In this document: positions 27,017 through 35,727 of the stretch, piece by piece
Numbering within the stretch: the first letter of the stretch is position 1
Layout of the letters: each line of letters opens with the position of its first letter
Origin: Burkholderiales bacterium
GTDB taxonomy: Bacteria > Pseudomonadota > Gammaproteobacteria > Burkholderiales > Burkholderiaceae_C
Reading direction: 5' to 3'
DNA: 64,000 nt
NCBI GenBank assembly: GCA_947381415.1
Contig: CANCVB010000003.1
Coordinates: 62,001 to 126,000, forward strand
Program-made: the position numbers and the translations under genes
Notes under the pieces: generated by a model
Seen by the model: only the letters and a program-made list of their open reading frames with translations
Database searches by the model: none
What the model was told of the DNA's origin: nothing

Positions 27017-27817
27017 CCAAAACCGGCTGATCCAGCCGCTAAAGAACCACACTGCGGTCAAGTTGGTCAGCCAAGCCCAGAAAAAACGGTTCAAGCCAAA
27101 AAACCAAAACACCAAAAAATGAAAAACCGCGGCGATGGCAGTAAAACCCAGCACCCAATCGGGCTGCAGCAATACCAAGGGAAACACCGCTTCCCACAAA
27201 ATGAAAGCCCAACTGCACAGCAAAGCCACCAAGGGTTTGCGAAACAAGCTGTCTGGCGACAAAGGGCCGTATAGGCCACCATTGAGGAAAACGGTGAGCG
27301 CTCGCCCACTTCTCCACTCGGGTTGCAGCAATTTAATCCAGCCAGAGACAAAATAAGAACTCAGGGTGTAAATCGCGATGTACGACAGGCCCAGGGCCCA
27401 ACCAAGGCCATGTCCCGCCCATAGCGTCACCACTTGTGCAATCAAGATACCAGTGACCGCCACCAAGGTCATGAAGTCGCTTCCGCCATTGAAGGCCCCT
27501 CGCCAGCGCAGCAACAGCAATACATTGCCCATAAATAGTACCAAGGCCAGGCCCAAGCTCGCACCCTGAAGCAGCAAGACCAGTGCGGCCAAAGCACGAA
27601 CCCACAATTGCACACGGTAAGCCGCAGGCTGGAACAGCCGGTCTAAGAGGCTGCCTACCCAAGCCGGTTGGGCAGGAATGTCAGCACGCTGAACCGGCCA
27701 AGACCACACACCTTGGGGGTCAGAACTGCCAGCAATTCGCAGGTATTCCGCCACCTGCATCAGCAAACTGAGGCCACACAAGACTTCCAGACAGCGAACC
27801 ACGGTATCGCCATTCAT
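27011..27817 (-). CDS. Predicted multi-pass membrane protein, HTTM-like
   Basis: A 268-residue protein with about six to seven hydrophobic segments. The pattern of conserved aromatic/charged turns (SYFVSGWIKLLQPEWRSG, WEAVFPLVLL) resembles the HTTM/vitamin-K-carboxylase-like membrane family, but it is shorter than most and I see no catalytic lysine signature. It starts in an ATGA overlap with the upstream 167-residue gene, so the two products probably work together. No function can be assigned. Confidence 0.65.
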   Translation of the reverse strand: MNGDTVVRCLEVLCGLSLLMQVAEYLRIAGSSDPQGVWSWPVQRADIPAQPAWVGSLLDRLFQPAAYRVQLWVRALAALVLLLQGASLGLALVLFMGNVLLLLRWRGAFNGGSDFMTLVAVTGILIAQVVTLWAGHGLGWALGLSYIAIYTLSSYFVSGWIKLLQPEWRSGRALTVFLNGGLYGPLSPDSLFRKPLVALLCSWAFILWEAVFPLVLLQPDWVLGFTAIAAVFHFLVFWFFGLNRFFWAWLTNLTAVWFFSGWISRFWG

Positions 27818-28317
27818 AACGGCATCTCCGGACTGCGCAACACGGTATCGCTTTGTGCATAGCCCTCGGGAGTGGGTCGCTCCAGTCGCAGTTCAAATTG
27901 GTAGGCACCCTCACCCTTGCGCTGTCGTGCAGCTTGGGCGGCCAAACGGCACACCAGTTGGTAACTGACCAAAGGACGGGCATCGGCGCCCTCACCCAAC
28001 TCTTTGACGTCACTGGACAAATGGTCCACCAGGTTTTGCTGCGCCAGCAGCAGGTTGCCATGCGGGTTGTGCAGCACATCCCATAACTGGCGCTGCCGGC
28101 GAGGGTAAATCCATTGCCAATCGCTCCACTGCTGCAGGCTGTCTTGAAAGCGCACATACAAATGGGGGACAGGGCCGACTTTGTGAAAAAACTGCCAATT
28201 CGGGAAGAAGGCTCGAAGCAAAAACAACCATGGCCCACGCACGGTGTGTTGTCGATAAACCAAGGAGACACCCAACACCACAAAATAGGCCAGCAGCAAC
28301 CCAAGGGCTGTTTCCAT
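27814..28317 (-). CDS. Hypothetical protein, one N-terminal membrane segment
   Basis: I do not recognise this 167-residue protein. The N terminus is hydrophobic (LGLLLAYFVVLGVSLVY), followed by a soluble part rich in Trp, Gln and Arg (QDSLQQWSDWQWIYPRRQRQ). GAGGAG before the ATG at 28317 supports that start over the track start at 28596. It is translationally coupled to the HTTM-like gene downstream, which suggests a two-protein membrane complex. Confidence 0.65.
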   Translation of the reverse strand: METALGLLLAYFVVLGVSLVYRQHTVRGPWLFLLRAFFPNWQFFHKVGPVPHLYVRFQDSLQQWSDWQWIYPRRQRQLWDVLHNPHGNLLLAQQNLVDHLSSDVKELGEGADARPLVSYQLVCRLAAQAARQRKGEGAYQFELRLERPTPEGYAQSDTVLRSPEMPL

Positions 28318-28438
28318 GCAATGCTCCTCTGTCAGCTTCAGCAGATTGTCACGGAATTCAAGCCGCCGTCCTGCGCACCGTTTAGACAAGCGTGTAAAGT
28401 CCTGCCTTTCGTCGACAGACCTGTGTTTTCTTTGGTAA

Positions 28439-29188
28439 ATGCCTATGAGCTCTCGAACCCCAGCCCCCGCCTTGTCTTTTGAAATCAAAAGCGCCTCTTT
28501 GCCATTGGTGTCTTTTGTCGTCAAAAGCGCAGACCTCCGTGTGCTGGCGCAAGATTTGCAAACGCGTCTGGGAGATACCCCCGATTTTTTTGACAACGAC
28601 CCCGTCCTGATCGATTTGCAACATTTGGACAGTCAAACCGGCCCGTTGGACTTACCGGCCATGCTGCATCTCTTGCGTAGCTTTCGGATGAACCCCGTGG
28701 CTTTGCGCCCGAGTAACGCAGCACATGAAGCTGCAGCCACCTTGGCTGGTCTGTTCGTCACAGCAGAAGCCCGGACCTTGCCGCCCAGCGTAAGCACACA
28801 AGAAGTGGTGCGTGAGGTGGAAGTCATACGTGAAGTGGTACGCGAAGTTGCCAGCGGCGGCAGCGCCATGGTGGTAGACAAGCCCTTGCGCTCAGGCCAG
28901 CATGTCTATGCCAAGGGCCGCGATTTGGTGGTGCTGTCCATGGTCAACCCAGGCGCCGAAATCATGGCGGATGGTCACATCCATGTGTATGCACCTTTGC
29001 GTGGCAAAGCGATCGCAGGTGCCAAGGGCGACACCTCAGCGCGTATCTTTACAAGCAGTTTGGAAGCCGAGTTGCTGTCCATCGCCGGGGTTTACCGTAC
29101 CAGCGATATGCCACTGCCCAAAGAAGTGTTGGGCAAGCCAGCGCAAGTTTGCTTGGCCGACGACAAGCTGGTGATGCAAGCCTTGTAA
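28439..29188 (+). CDS. minC: Septum-site determining protein MinC
   Basis: Inhibitor of FtsZ ring assembly at the poles. The N-terminal FtsZ-binding domain spans about residues 10-105, followed by a linker of alternating EVVREV-type repeats (about 120-140) and a C-terminal beta-helix dimerisation domain (RSGQHVYAKGRDLVVLSMVN, GAEIMADGHIHVYAPLRGKA) that binds MinD. The ATG at 28439 and the one two codons later are both possible; no strong ribosome binding site separates them. It is first in minC-minD-minE. Confidence 0.93.
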   Translation: MPMSSRTPAPALSFEIKSASLPLVSFVVKSADLRVLAQDLQTRLGDTPDFFDNDPVLIDLQHLDSQTGPLDLPAMLHLLRSFRMNPVALRPSNAAHEAAATLAGLFVTAEARTLPPSVSTQEVVREVEVIREVVREVASGGSAMVVDKPLRSGQHVYAKGRDLVVLSMVNPGAEIMADGHIHVYAPLRGKAIAGAKGDTSARIFTSSLEAELLSIAGVYRTSDMPLPKEVLGKPAQVCLADDKLVMQAL

Positions 29189-29258
29189 ACTCTTAACTTC
29201 ACTGCACTTGACTCAGCTGTCATAGCCAGTGTTTTCAATCAATCAAGGATTTGTTTAG

Positions 29259-30074
29259 ATGACGAAAATTGTCGTGGTGACCTCGGGTAAAGGCGGAGTG
29301 GGCAAAACCACCACAAGTGCCAGTTTTGCATCAGGTTTGGCCTTGCGAGGCCAAAAAACTGTGGTGATTGACTTTGATGTGGGCTTGCGCAACCTTGACC
29401 TGATCATGGGTTGCGAGCGGCGCGTGGTTTACGACTTTGTCAATGTCATCAACGGCGAAGCCAGCTTGAACCAAGCACTGATCAAAGACAAGCATTCCGA
29501 CAATTTGTATGTACTGGCCGCCTCCCAAACCCGCGACAAAGAAGCCTTGACGCTAGAGGGTGTCGAACGTGTACTGCAAGAACTCACCGGCATGGGTTTT
29601 GACTTCATCGTCTGTGATTCACCCGCTGGCATTGAAACGGGTGCCATGATGGCCATGCACTTTGCCGATGAGGCCTTGGTCGTGACCAATCCCGAAGTGT
29701 CCTCGGTACGTGACTCAGACCGTATTTTGGGCATGCTCAGCAGCCGTACCCTGCGCGCAATTCAAGGCCAAGAACCCATCAAAGAACACTTGCTGATCAC
29801 GCGTTACAACCCCAATCGCGTGCTTGAAGGTCAGATGCTGTCGTTGGAAGACATCCAAGACATCTTGCGCATTCCCCTGATTGGTGTCATTCCAGAATCA
29901 GAGGATGTCTTGCAAGCTTCCAACCAAGGCTTGCCAGCGGTACTGCTGGATAAGAGCGATGTGGCCGAGGCCTACAAAGACGTCATTGATCGGTTTTTAG
30001 GCAACGACGTTCCATTGCGCTTTACCGAGGCCATCAAACCCGGTCTGTTGCAACGCATGTTTGGGCGGAGATAA
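29259..30074 (+). CDS. minD: Septum-site determining ATPase MinD
   Basis: Membrane-cycling ATPase that recruits MinC and is released by MinE. The deviant Walker [10 protein letters not shown] starts at residue 10. [13 protein letters not shown] and [12 protein letters not shown] are the switch regions. The C terminus is a short amphipathic membrane-targeting helix ([10 protein letters not shown]). AAGGA lies about ten bases before the ATG. At 271 residues it matches the family exactly. Confidence 0.96.
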   Translation: MTKIVVVTSGKGGVGKTTTSASFASGLALRGQKTVVIDFDVGLRNLDLIMGCERRVVYDFVNVINGEASLNQALIKDKHSDNLYVLAASQTRDKEALTLEGVERVLQELTGMGFDFIVCDSPAGIETGAMMAMHFADEALVVTNPEVSSVRDSDRILGMLSSRTLRAIQGQEPIKEHLLITRYNPNRVLEGQMLSLEDIQDILRIPLIGVIPESEDVLQASNQGLPAVLLDKSDVAEAYKDVIDRFLGNDVPLRFTEAIKPGLLQRMFGRR

Positions 30075-30078
30075 GCCC

Positions 30079-30339
30079 ATGTCGTTTTTGTCTTTCCTGA
30101 TCGGCGAAAAGAAGAAAACCGCCAGCGTCGCCAAAGAGCGCTTGCAAATCATTTTGGCCCATGAGCGCTCTGGCCGCTCTGCCCACCAGCCCGACTATTT
30201 GCCAGACTTGCAACGAGACTTGATTGCGGTTTTGTCGAAATACGTCAACATCAATCCAGACGACATCAAGGTCAACTTGGAGCGCCAAGACAACCTTGAA
30301 GTGCTGGAAGTGAAAATCGAATTGCCCGACGCTCGCTAG
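30079..30339 (+). CDS. minE: Cell division topological specificity factor MinE
   Basis: An 86-residue MinD antagonist that drives pole-to-pole oscillation. The N-terminal membrane/anti-MinCD segment reads [21 protein letters not shown] and the C-terminal topological domain contains [19 protein letters not shown]. The ATG at 30079 has GGAG nine bases upstream and lies four bases after the minD stop; the track start at 30061 falls inside minD. It completes minCDE. Confidence 0.95.
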   Translation: MSFLSFLIGEKKKTASVAKERLQIILAHERSGRSAHQPDYLPDLQRDLIAVLSKYVNINPDDIKVNLERQDNLEVLEVKIELPDAR

Positions 30340-30354
30340 CGCGTCACGCTTATT

Positions 30355-30735
30355 TCACTTGGGGAGTTTGCCGCCACTTTTGAGGCATTCATCGATGGTT
30401 TTGAACTCGGTGAATTTCTTGGTGCGCGCATAGCTTGGGCTTTTGTCATCGTGACAAATACCGCTTTCCGATTTTTTCACCACCGGCGCAGCAGGCGTTG
30501 CAGCGGCTTGCCCCGCAGGCAATTTGCCACCGCTTTTCACGCATTCATCCACCGAGGCAAACGCTGTGAATTTCTTGGTATTGCCATAAGAGGCTGAGCC
30601 TTTTTCATGGCAAATACCAGCGTCTGATTTTTTCACAGCAGGTTCTGCAGCTGCGTCCTTTTTGTCTGCGGCCTGCACAAGCGCAGATCCCAAGACCAAA
30701 GACAACAAGAGGGAAGACATTTTGAGGTTCAGCAT
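30355..30735 (-). CDS. Secreted hypothetical protein with two ICH/DEC repeats
   Basis: A 126-residue protein with a signal peptide (MSSLLLSLVLGSALVQA) and two copies of a roughly 38-residue repeat. The first copy has GICHEKGSASYGNTKKFTAF followed by DECVKSGGKLP; the second has GICHDDKSPSYARTKKFTEF followed by DECLKSGGKLP. Each copy has one Cys near each end, which may form a disulfide. Similar single motifs occur next to secreted nuclease domains in betaproteobacteria (from memory), but no nuclease domain is present here. The ATG at 30735 has AAGGAG seven bases upstream. Function unknown; it converges with minE. Confidence 0.78.
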   Translation of the reverse strand: MLNLKMSSLLLSLVLGSALVQAADKKDAAAEPAVKKSDAGICHEKGSASYGNTKKFTAFASVDECVKSGGKLPAGQAAATPAAPVVKKSESGICHDDKSPSYARTKKFTEFKTIDECLKSGGKLPK

Positions 30736-30885
30736 CGATAAACTCCTTGTGAGAATTGATCTTAACCAAGTCATTTGACGCTTTCAGGACAGATTGCTCG
30801 AACCCCTAGGCCCAGCCAATGCAAGGGGGACTGCTTGAACGCTCATTTTGGTCATAAGTGATTGATTTATCAGTTAAAGTCAGTG

Positions 30886-31737
30886 ATGACAATTGATTTC
30901 AAAACCAGTATGACATCTCTTTGGCTTATTTGTGCAGTGCTTGGGGCAGTCACCATTGCCCTGGCTTATGTCTACTTTCAAGAACGCAGACGGACCCGCG
31001 AATTGCAAGCAGAGGTCCTCAAGGGTCGCGACAGCAAACACCATGTGAATGATTTTTTGGCCTCGATGTCGCACCATCTGCGCACCCCCTTGAATGGGAT
31101 CATGGGGTACGCAGAATACATTTACAGCAGCACGCGTGAGCCGATGATTCAGTTCACCTCCAAGATCATTTTGGAAAACAGTTTGCAAATGTTGCACTTG
31201 GTCAATGGTTTGCTTGATTTGAGCAAAATACAGGAAGGCACACTGGATTTGTCGCAATCCGATTTCAATATCAGCGACATGGTGGAGTCTGTTCAAGCCT
31301 TGCACCAAGCCCGCGCAGATGAATTGAAAATCAGCTTACACGTCAATTTCTCACCCAATTTACCCACCCAAATGCGCGCCGACCCCTACAGGGTCCGTCA
31401 AGTACTTAACAACTTGATCGACAACGCATTGAATTACAACCGCCCGCAAGGCAGTGTCACCTTGTCGGTCACGCCCAGCGCCAACCATCTGTGGGTGGTA
31501 TTTTCGGTCCAAGACACTGGCAAAGGCATCTCGCCTGAAATGCAAGAAACGATTTTCAAACGCCAGCAAAAAACCGATAACCCGTTTGTGCTTCGACCCA
31601 ATGAGGGGGCAGGCCTGGGTTTGGTGCTCAGTCACCATTTGATCAAACTGATGGGCGGCACACTGAACTATTCCACCAAAGCAGGTGAAGGAAGCGTATT
31701 CTTCTTCACCTTGCCACTACGCACAGAAAGTCCATGA
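30886..31737 (+). CDS. Sensor histidine kinase, single membrane anchor, atypical H-box
   Basis: A 283-residue kinase with one N-terminal membrane helix (SLWLICAVLGAVTIALAYVYF), no periplasmic sensor domain, then HisKA and HATPase domains. The N-box is NNLIDNALNY, G1 VQDTGKGIS, and G2 EGAGLGLVLS. The H-box reads SHHLRTPL: the phosphorylatable His63 is followed by His64 instead of the usual Glu/Asp, the residue that acts as general base in autophosphorylation. It overlaps the downstream receiver gene by four bases (ATGA), so the pair looks like a split hybrid kinase. Confidence 0.88.
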   Translation: MTIDFKTSMTSLWLICAVLGAVTIALAYVYFQERRRTRELQAEVLKGRDSKHHVNDFLASMSHHLRTPLNGIMGYAEYIYSSTREPMIQFTSKIILENSLQMLHLVNGLLDLSKIQEGTLDLSQSDFNISDMVESVQALHQARADELKISLHVNFSPNLPTQMRADPYRVRQVLNNLIDNALNYNRPQGSVTLSVTPSANHLWVVFSVQDTGKGISPEMQETIFKRQQKTDNPFVLRPNEGAGLGLVLSHHLIKLMGGTLNYSTKAGEGSVFFFTLPLRTESP

Positions 31738-32102
31738 CCGCCATGCATACGTCTTTGAAAGTGGTGGTGATTGATGACAACGCCACCAACCGTCTTTTAC
31801 CTGGCTTGTTTTTGCGCCCACTGGGGCATGAAGTCAACGAATGCAACGGTGCCCAAGAAGCGCTTCAATGGTTAAAAGACAACCACTGCGATATGGTGCT
31901 GCTGGATATTTCCATGCCCAGCATCAGCGGTTTGCAACTGTGCAAACAGTTGCGCTCAGACCGCAATTACCAACATTTGAAAATCATTGCGTACACCGCC
32001 CACGCCATGCCCGATGAGGTATTGCTGTGGGAGTCGTCAGGGTTTGACAAAGTTTTGCTCAAACCCATACGCAAAGACGATTTGCTGGCGCTGTTTATTT
32101 GA
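31734..32102 (+). CDS. Stand-alone response-regulator receiver protein
   Basis: A 122-residue CheY-like receiver with no output domain. The acidic pair is in VVVIDDN, the phospho-acceptor is Asp58 in VLLDISMP, the switch Thr is in IAYTAHA, and Lys in LLKPI. The TAHA and KPI sequences resemble receivers at the end of hybrid kinases. It begins inside the kinase stop (ATGA), and its own stop overlaps the end of the convergent formamidase gene by eight bases. Its likely partner is the upstream kinase; the downstream target is unknown. Confidence 0.87.
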   Translation: MTAMHTSLKVVVIDDNATNRLLPGLFLRPLGHEVNECNGAQEALQWLKDNHCDMVLLDISMPSISGLQLCKQLRSDRNYQHLKIIAYTAHAMPDEVLLWESSGFDKVLLKPIRKDDLLALFI

Positions 32103-33081
32103 GATAGGCCTTCAAAATGCCCGCGCCCACGGTGTATTTGGGGTCGACAAAATTACCCAAGCGCACCTTGCCACATTGGCTGAGCATCATGTAGGCATCC
32201 CAGCGGTCAAAACCGAATTCGGCTTCCATCCACAAGACCAGGTCTTTGTAAGCGATGCGGGTGGCATCCTCTAAAGGCCTGGCGCTGCCGATCGTCATGA
32301 TCATGTCTTCGGTCTCTAGGCGCGGCCAAGTGATTGCCCAATTTTTGATGAGGTCGACCTGAATGGTCGTGGTGCTTTGAAACTCCACGGCGGTTCCACA
32401 CACCTCACCATCCCCTTGGCAAGCATGGGCGTCACCAATGAACACACGTGCACCATCGGTACACACAGGCAAATAGGTGATGCTGCCTGGCCCCATATCG
32501 GGCAAATCCATATTGCCACCATGGGTGTCGGGGGTCAGTGTGTTGATCGAATCGAGCATGGGCGAGCAACTCAAGGTACCGATATGCGGCTTATAGGGCA
32601 AGGTCACACGCTTGCTCCAGTAAACCCCTTTTTCATCCACATCGATTTTCCGCACGATCTCGGGCAAAGGTTGTGTCAACAAAGAAGTGAACATGGTGGC
32701 ACTCAGCGCACCAAACTCAGGAATCATGGCACAGGTTCCACGCGGGTTAGGGCCACGCGGCGCCATCGATTCGATGTACACCGCCACCACATCGCCAGGC
32801 TGTGCACCTTCAACCATGATGGGGCCGTTTTGCGGATTGACGAAGGGCATGGTCAGCACCTTGGAGGGCAGGTCTTGTTCGGTTTTGACTTTGCCTTCAA
32901 AAGCGTCGCGGGTTTCCACCACGATACGGTCACCCGGTTTGACACTCAGCACGGGTTGGGAGTAGGGGCCTATGGTGTAGTGGTAGTTGCCCTGTTTGGC
33001 TTCGGTTAACTCGTGGGTGACAGATTGGCGGCCTTGCGCTACGCCGCGCTGGCGCATGATGGATTGGTCTAACCATGACAT
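32095..33081 (-). CDS. Acetamidase/formamidase family protein
   Basis: FmdA/AmdA-family hydrolase that releases ammonia from small amides. Typical segments are PYSQPVLSVKPGDRIVVET, VEGAQPGDVVAVYI, GTCAMIPEFG, HGGNMDLPDMGPGS and FIGDAHACQGDGE, which carry the metal/active-site His and Asp residues. The ATG at 33081 (MSWLDQSIM) has AAGGAG eight bases upstream and gives 328 residues; the track start is further out. It follows the amidase gene by 17 bases, probably one operon for amide-nitrogen use. Confidence 0.87.
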   Translation of the reverse strand: MSWLDQSIMRQRGVAQGRQSVTHELTEAKQGNYHYTIGPYSQPVLSVKPGDRIVVETRDAFEGKVKTEQDLPSKVLTMPFVNPQNGPIMVEGAQPGDVVAVYIESMAPRGPNPRGTCAMIPEFGALSATMFTSLLTQPLPEIVRKIDVDEKGVYWSKRVTLPYKPHIGTLSCSPMLDSINTLTPDTHGGNMDLPDMGPGSITYLPVCTDGARVFIGDAHACQGDGEVCGTAVEFQSTTTIQVDLIKNWAITWPRLETEDMIMTIGSARPLEDATRIAYKDLVLWMEAEFGFDRWDAYMMLSQCGKVRLGNFVDPKYTVGAGILKAYLK

Positions 33082-33098
33082 AGGGATACTCCTTTGAA

Positions 33099-34499
33099 TC
33101 AAATGTGGGGGTGGTGACGGTGCCAGTCGGTGGCTTGTTGAAATGCCCAACCAGCGCGGATGATCATGTCTTCCTCGAAATGACGCCCAACAAACTGGCA
33201 ACCAATGGGCATGCCTTGCGGTGTGAATCCTGCTGGCAAGGTGATGGTGGGTTGACCGGTCATGTCAAACGGACAAGTGAATTTCAACAAAGCACTGAGC
33301 AACTCGGCATCGGTGGCCAATGTGCTCATGCGCTCCCAAGTTGGCGCGGCAATGCCGGTGGTGGGAATGAGCAGTAAATCAATGCCTTGAAACAATGCAT
33401 CTACGCGGCCTTTGAAGTCATGGCGACGCAAAATGATTTTTTGGTATTCCAAACCCGTTAATGCATGACCCATATCGATCAAACCTGCCAAGCCTGCGCC
33501 GTACTCGGACTTGCGTGAGGGATAAGTGGCTTCATGCGCAACCGCGCACTCGACGCCGCACAAGGGAAACCAATCATCAATGGCTTGTTGGGGGTCTGGA
33601 AATGTGATTTCTTTGACAGTGGCACCTTGCGCCTTGACGACCTCAATCATGGCCATGAATGCCTGTTTGGTGGGCTCGTCAATGCCTTCCAAACTCCATT
33701 TCAAATCGATACCGACACGCACACCTTTAAGGCCTTGGGTCATGCCCGCCAAGTAATCAGGTACGGGCAACAAACTGGCAGTAGGGTCGTGTGCGTCTGC
33801 ACCTGCAATCACACCCAATATGGCTGCCGCGTCAGCAGCACTGCGGGTCATAGGCCCTAAATGGTCCAAGGTTGCCGCCAACTCGAACGCACCGTAGCGG
33901 CTGACCCGACCCCATGTGGGCTTGATACCTGTGATGCCATTGGCCGCACAGGGAAAACGGATAGAGCCGCCCGTGTCTGAGCCCAAAGAGCCATAACAAA
34001 GACCCGCTGCGGTAGCCACCCCCGAGCCACTTGAAGAAGCCCCAGGCCACTGCCCGGCACCCCAAGGGTTGACCGGCGGCGTGATCTGGGGGTGATGGTC
34101 TGCGTAAGCGCCTTCGGTGAGTTGCAACTTGCCCAAAATCACTGCACCTGCTTCACGCAACTTGCGCACCACAGTTCCATCTTCTTTGGGAATGTTGTTG
34201 GCATGAATGGTCATGCCTGCAGCCGTTGGGGTACCTGCCGTCCAGCACAGGTCCTTGACCGCGATTGGCACACCATGTAAGGGCCCTTTGGTATTTCCAG
34301 CCCCAATGGCCTTGTCTGCTGCTTGTGCATCAGCCAAAGCATGTTCGGCCATGACCGTGGCAAAACTCTTCAAACTGCCATCCAGTTGCGCGATGCGCTG
34401 CAACTGGGCTTGGGTCGCTTCGACAGAGGAAATTTGGCGAGATTGAATGCGCTTGGAGATCTCCAGTAGTTCATCGTAATGTGCTTGCGATTGACTCAT
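33099..34499 (-). CDS. Amidase signature family hydrolase
   Basis: Amide hydrolase with the Ser-cisSer-Lys triad: Lys in PIAVKDL, cis-Ser in PGASSSGSG, and nucleophile Ser in GSDTGGSIRFP. The 466-residue length from the ATG at 34499 (MSQSQAHYDELLEIS) is standard; the track extends 46 codons upstream without family similarity. It is paired with the formamidase-family gene downstream and divergent from a cyclase-family hydrolase. The substrate is not predictable; it could be a small amide or a carbamate intermediate. GatA is unlikely because gatB and gatC are absent. Confidence 0.88.
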   Translation of the reverse strand: MSQSQAHYDELLEISKRIQSRQISSVEATQAQLQRIAQLDGSLKSFATVMAEHALADAQAADKAIGAGNTKGPLHGVPIAVKDLCWTAGTPTAAGMTIHANNIPKEDGTVVRKLREAGAVILGKLQLTEGAYADHHPQITPPVNPWGAGQWPGASSSGSGVATAAGLCYGSLGSDTGGSIRFPCAANGITGIKPTWGRVSRYGAFELAATLDHLGPMTRSAADAAAILGVIAGADAHDPTASLLPVPDYLAGMTQGLKGVRVGIDLKWSLEGIDEPTKQAFMAMIEVVKAQGATVKEITFPDPQQAIDDWFPLCGVECAVAHEATYPSRKSEYGAGLAGLIDMGHALTGLEYQKIILRRHDFKGRVDALFQGIDLLLIPTTGIAAPTWERMSTLATDAELLSALLKFTCPFDMTGQPTITLPAGFTPQGMPIGCQFVGRHFEEDMIIRAGWAFQQATDWHRHHPHI

Positions 34500-34654
34500 G
34501 ACAGCCCCTTGTTGGTGTGCCCCATTGTGCTTGAAGGCGATGGGGATTGTCCATAAAAAACTTTCCAATTCAAGTAAATCTGCCAAGCAAGGCAAGACAT
34601 AATGCGTCTTTACCCGCATGGCATCGATGACATGCACCGACTTGAGGCATTGCT

Positions 34655-35716
34655 ATGAGCATCTCTTCCCGCTGGAAAAACCGCCCCGCTGGCTCGACTT
34701 GGGGCGACTTTGGCCCAGATGACCAGTTCGGCCGCATGAATTTACTTACCCCTGCCAAAGTGCTGCAAGGCATGGCCGAGGTGCAACATGGTTTGAGCTT
34801 TAACCTGAGTTTGCCGCTGGATTTCCCTGGTGGTTCGGTGCTCAATCCCCGCCGCAGCCCGCCTGTCTTGCGTCCCACAGTGCGCAACGGCAAACCCAAT
34901 ATGAATTACCAGATGTGGTGCGATGACCCCTTGTGCACCGATGTGATGAGTGACGACTTGGTCATCATGCATTTGCAATACAGCACCCAGTGGGACAGCT
35001 TGGCCCATGCCGGCTCGATGTTTGATGCCGATGGTGATGGCGTGCCCGAAGCGCTTTATTACAACGGTTTTCGCGCTGGCAGCGATGTGATTGGCCCCGA
35101 ACAGAATGAAGGCGCAGGCATTTTTGATTTCATTAAAGTACCGCGTGAATCCACCTCTTACGCCAAGGCGCTGGGGATTGAAAAAATGGCTGAGCGCTGC
35201 GTGCAAGGACGCGCCGTGATGATCGACTTGCATGCCCATGTAGGCAACACTGGCACAGTGGTCGGCTATGAAATGCTGATGGACATCATGGCCAAAGACA
35301 AGGTCGTGGTGGAAGAAGGCGACATGGTGTGTTTACACACAGGGTTTGGCGAGGTGCTGCTGGGCATGAACCGCCAACCGGATGGTGCGGTATTGGATAA
35401 GAGTGGCTCTACCCTGGATGGTCGCGATGAGCGCTTAAAGCAATGGATCACCGACAGCGGCTTGATTGCCTTGATTGCTGACAACTATGCGGTGGAAACC
35501 CACCCTGCCCTGCCCCATGCAGGCGCTTGCGCAGCACTGCCTTTGCATGAGCATTGTTTGTTCAAACTGGGGGTTCACTTGGGGGAGTTGTGGCACCTCA
35601 CACCCTTGGCCAACTGGTTGCGGTCGCATGGCCGCTCGAGGTTTTTATTGACAGCACCACCGCTTCGTTTGCCGGGTGCGATTGGCTCGCCAGCTGCACC
35701 CATTGCCACGGTTTGA
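34655..35716 (+). CDS. Cyclase family protein (metal-dependent amide/ester hydrolase)
   Basis: Member of the putative cyclase superfamily, which includes kynurenine formamidase and isatin hydrolase. The metal site is the variant HLQYSTQWDSLAH, where His, Asp and His take the place of the HxGTHxDxPxH motif, and HAHVGNTGT and the late LHEHCLFKLGVHLGELWHL also match this longer bacterial branch. At 353 residues it is longer than the roughly 210-residue KynB. The ATG at 34655 follows a GAGG sequence. It is divergent from the amidase operon, which suggests a joint role in amide or N-heterocycle hydrolysis (inference). Confidence 0.83.
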   Translation: MSISSRWKNRPAGSTWGDFGPDDQFGRMNLLTPAKVLQGMAEVQHGLSFNLSLPLDFPGGSVLNPRRSPPVLRPTVRNGKPNMNYQMWCDDPLCTDVMSDDLVIMHLQYSTQWDSLAHAGSMFDADGDGVPEALYYNGFRAGSDVIGPEQNEGAGIFDFIKVPRESTSYAKALGIEKMAERCVQGRAVMIDLHAHVGNTGTVVGYEMLMDIMAKDKVVVEEGDMVCLHTGFGEVLLGMNRQPDGAVLDKSGSTLDGRDERLKQWITDSGLIALIADNYAVETHPALPHAGACAALPLHEHCLFKLGVHLGELWHLTPLANWLRSHGRSRFLLTAPPLRLPGAIGSPAAPIATV

Positions 35717-35727
35717 AAACAGTCGCT

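Noticed and set aside
28800-28860. Repeated EVVREV-coding segment in minC as a DNA repeat
   Set aside because: Short, imperfect, and an ordinary flexible linker between MinC domains.
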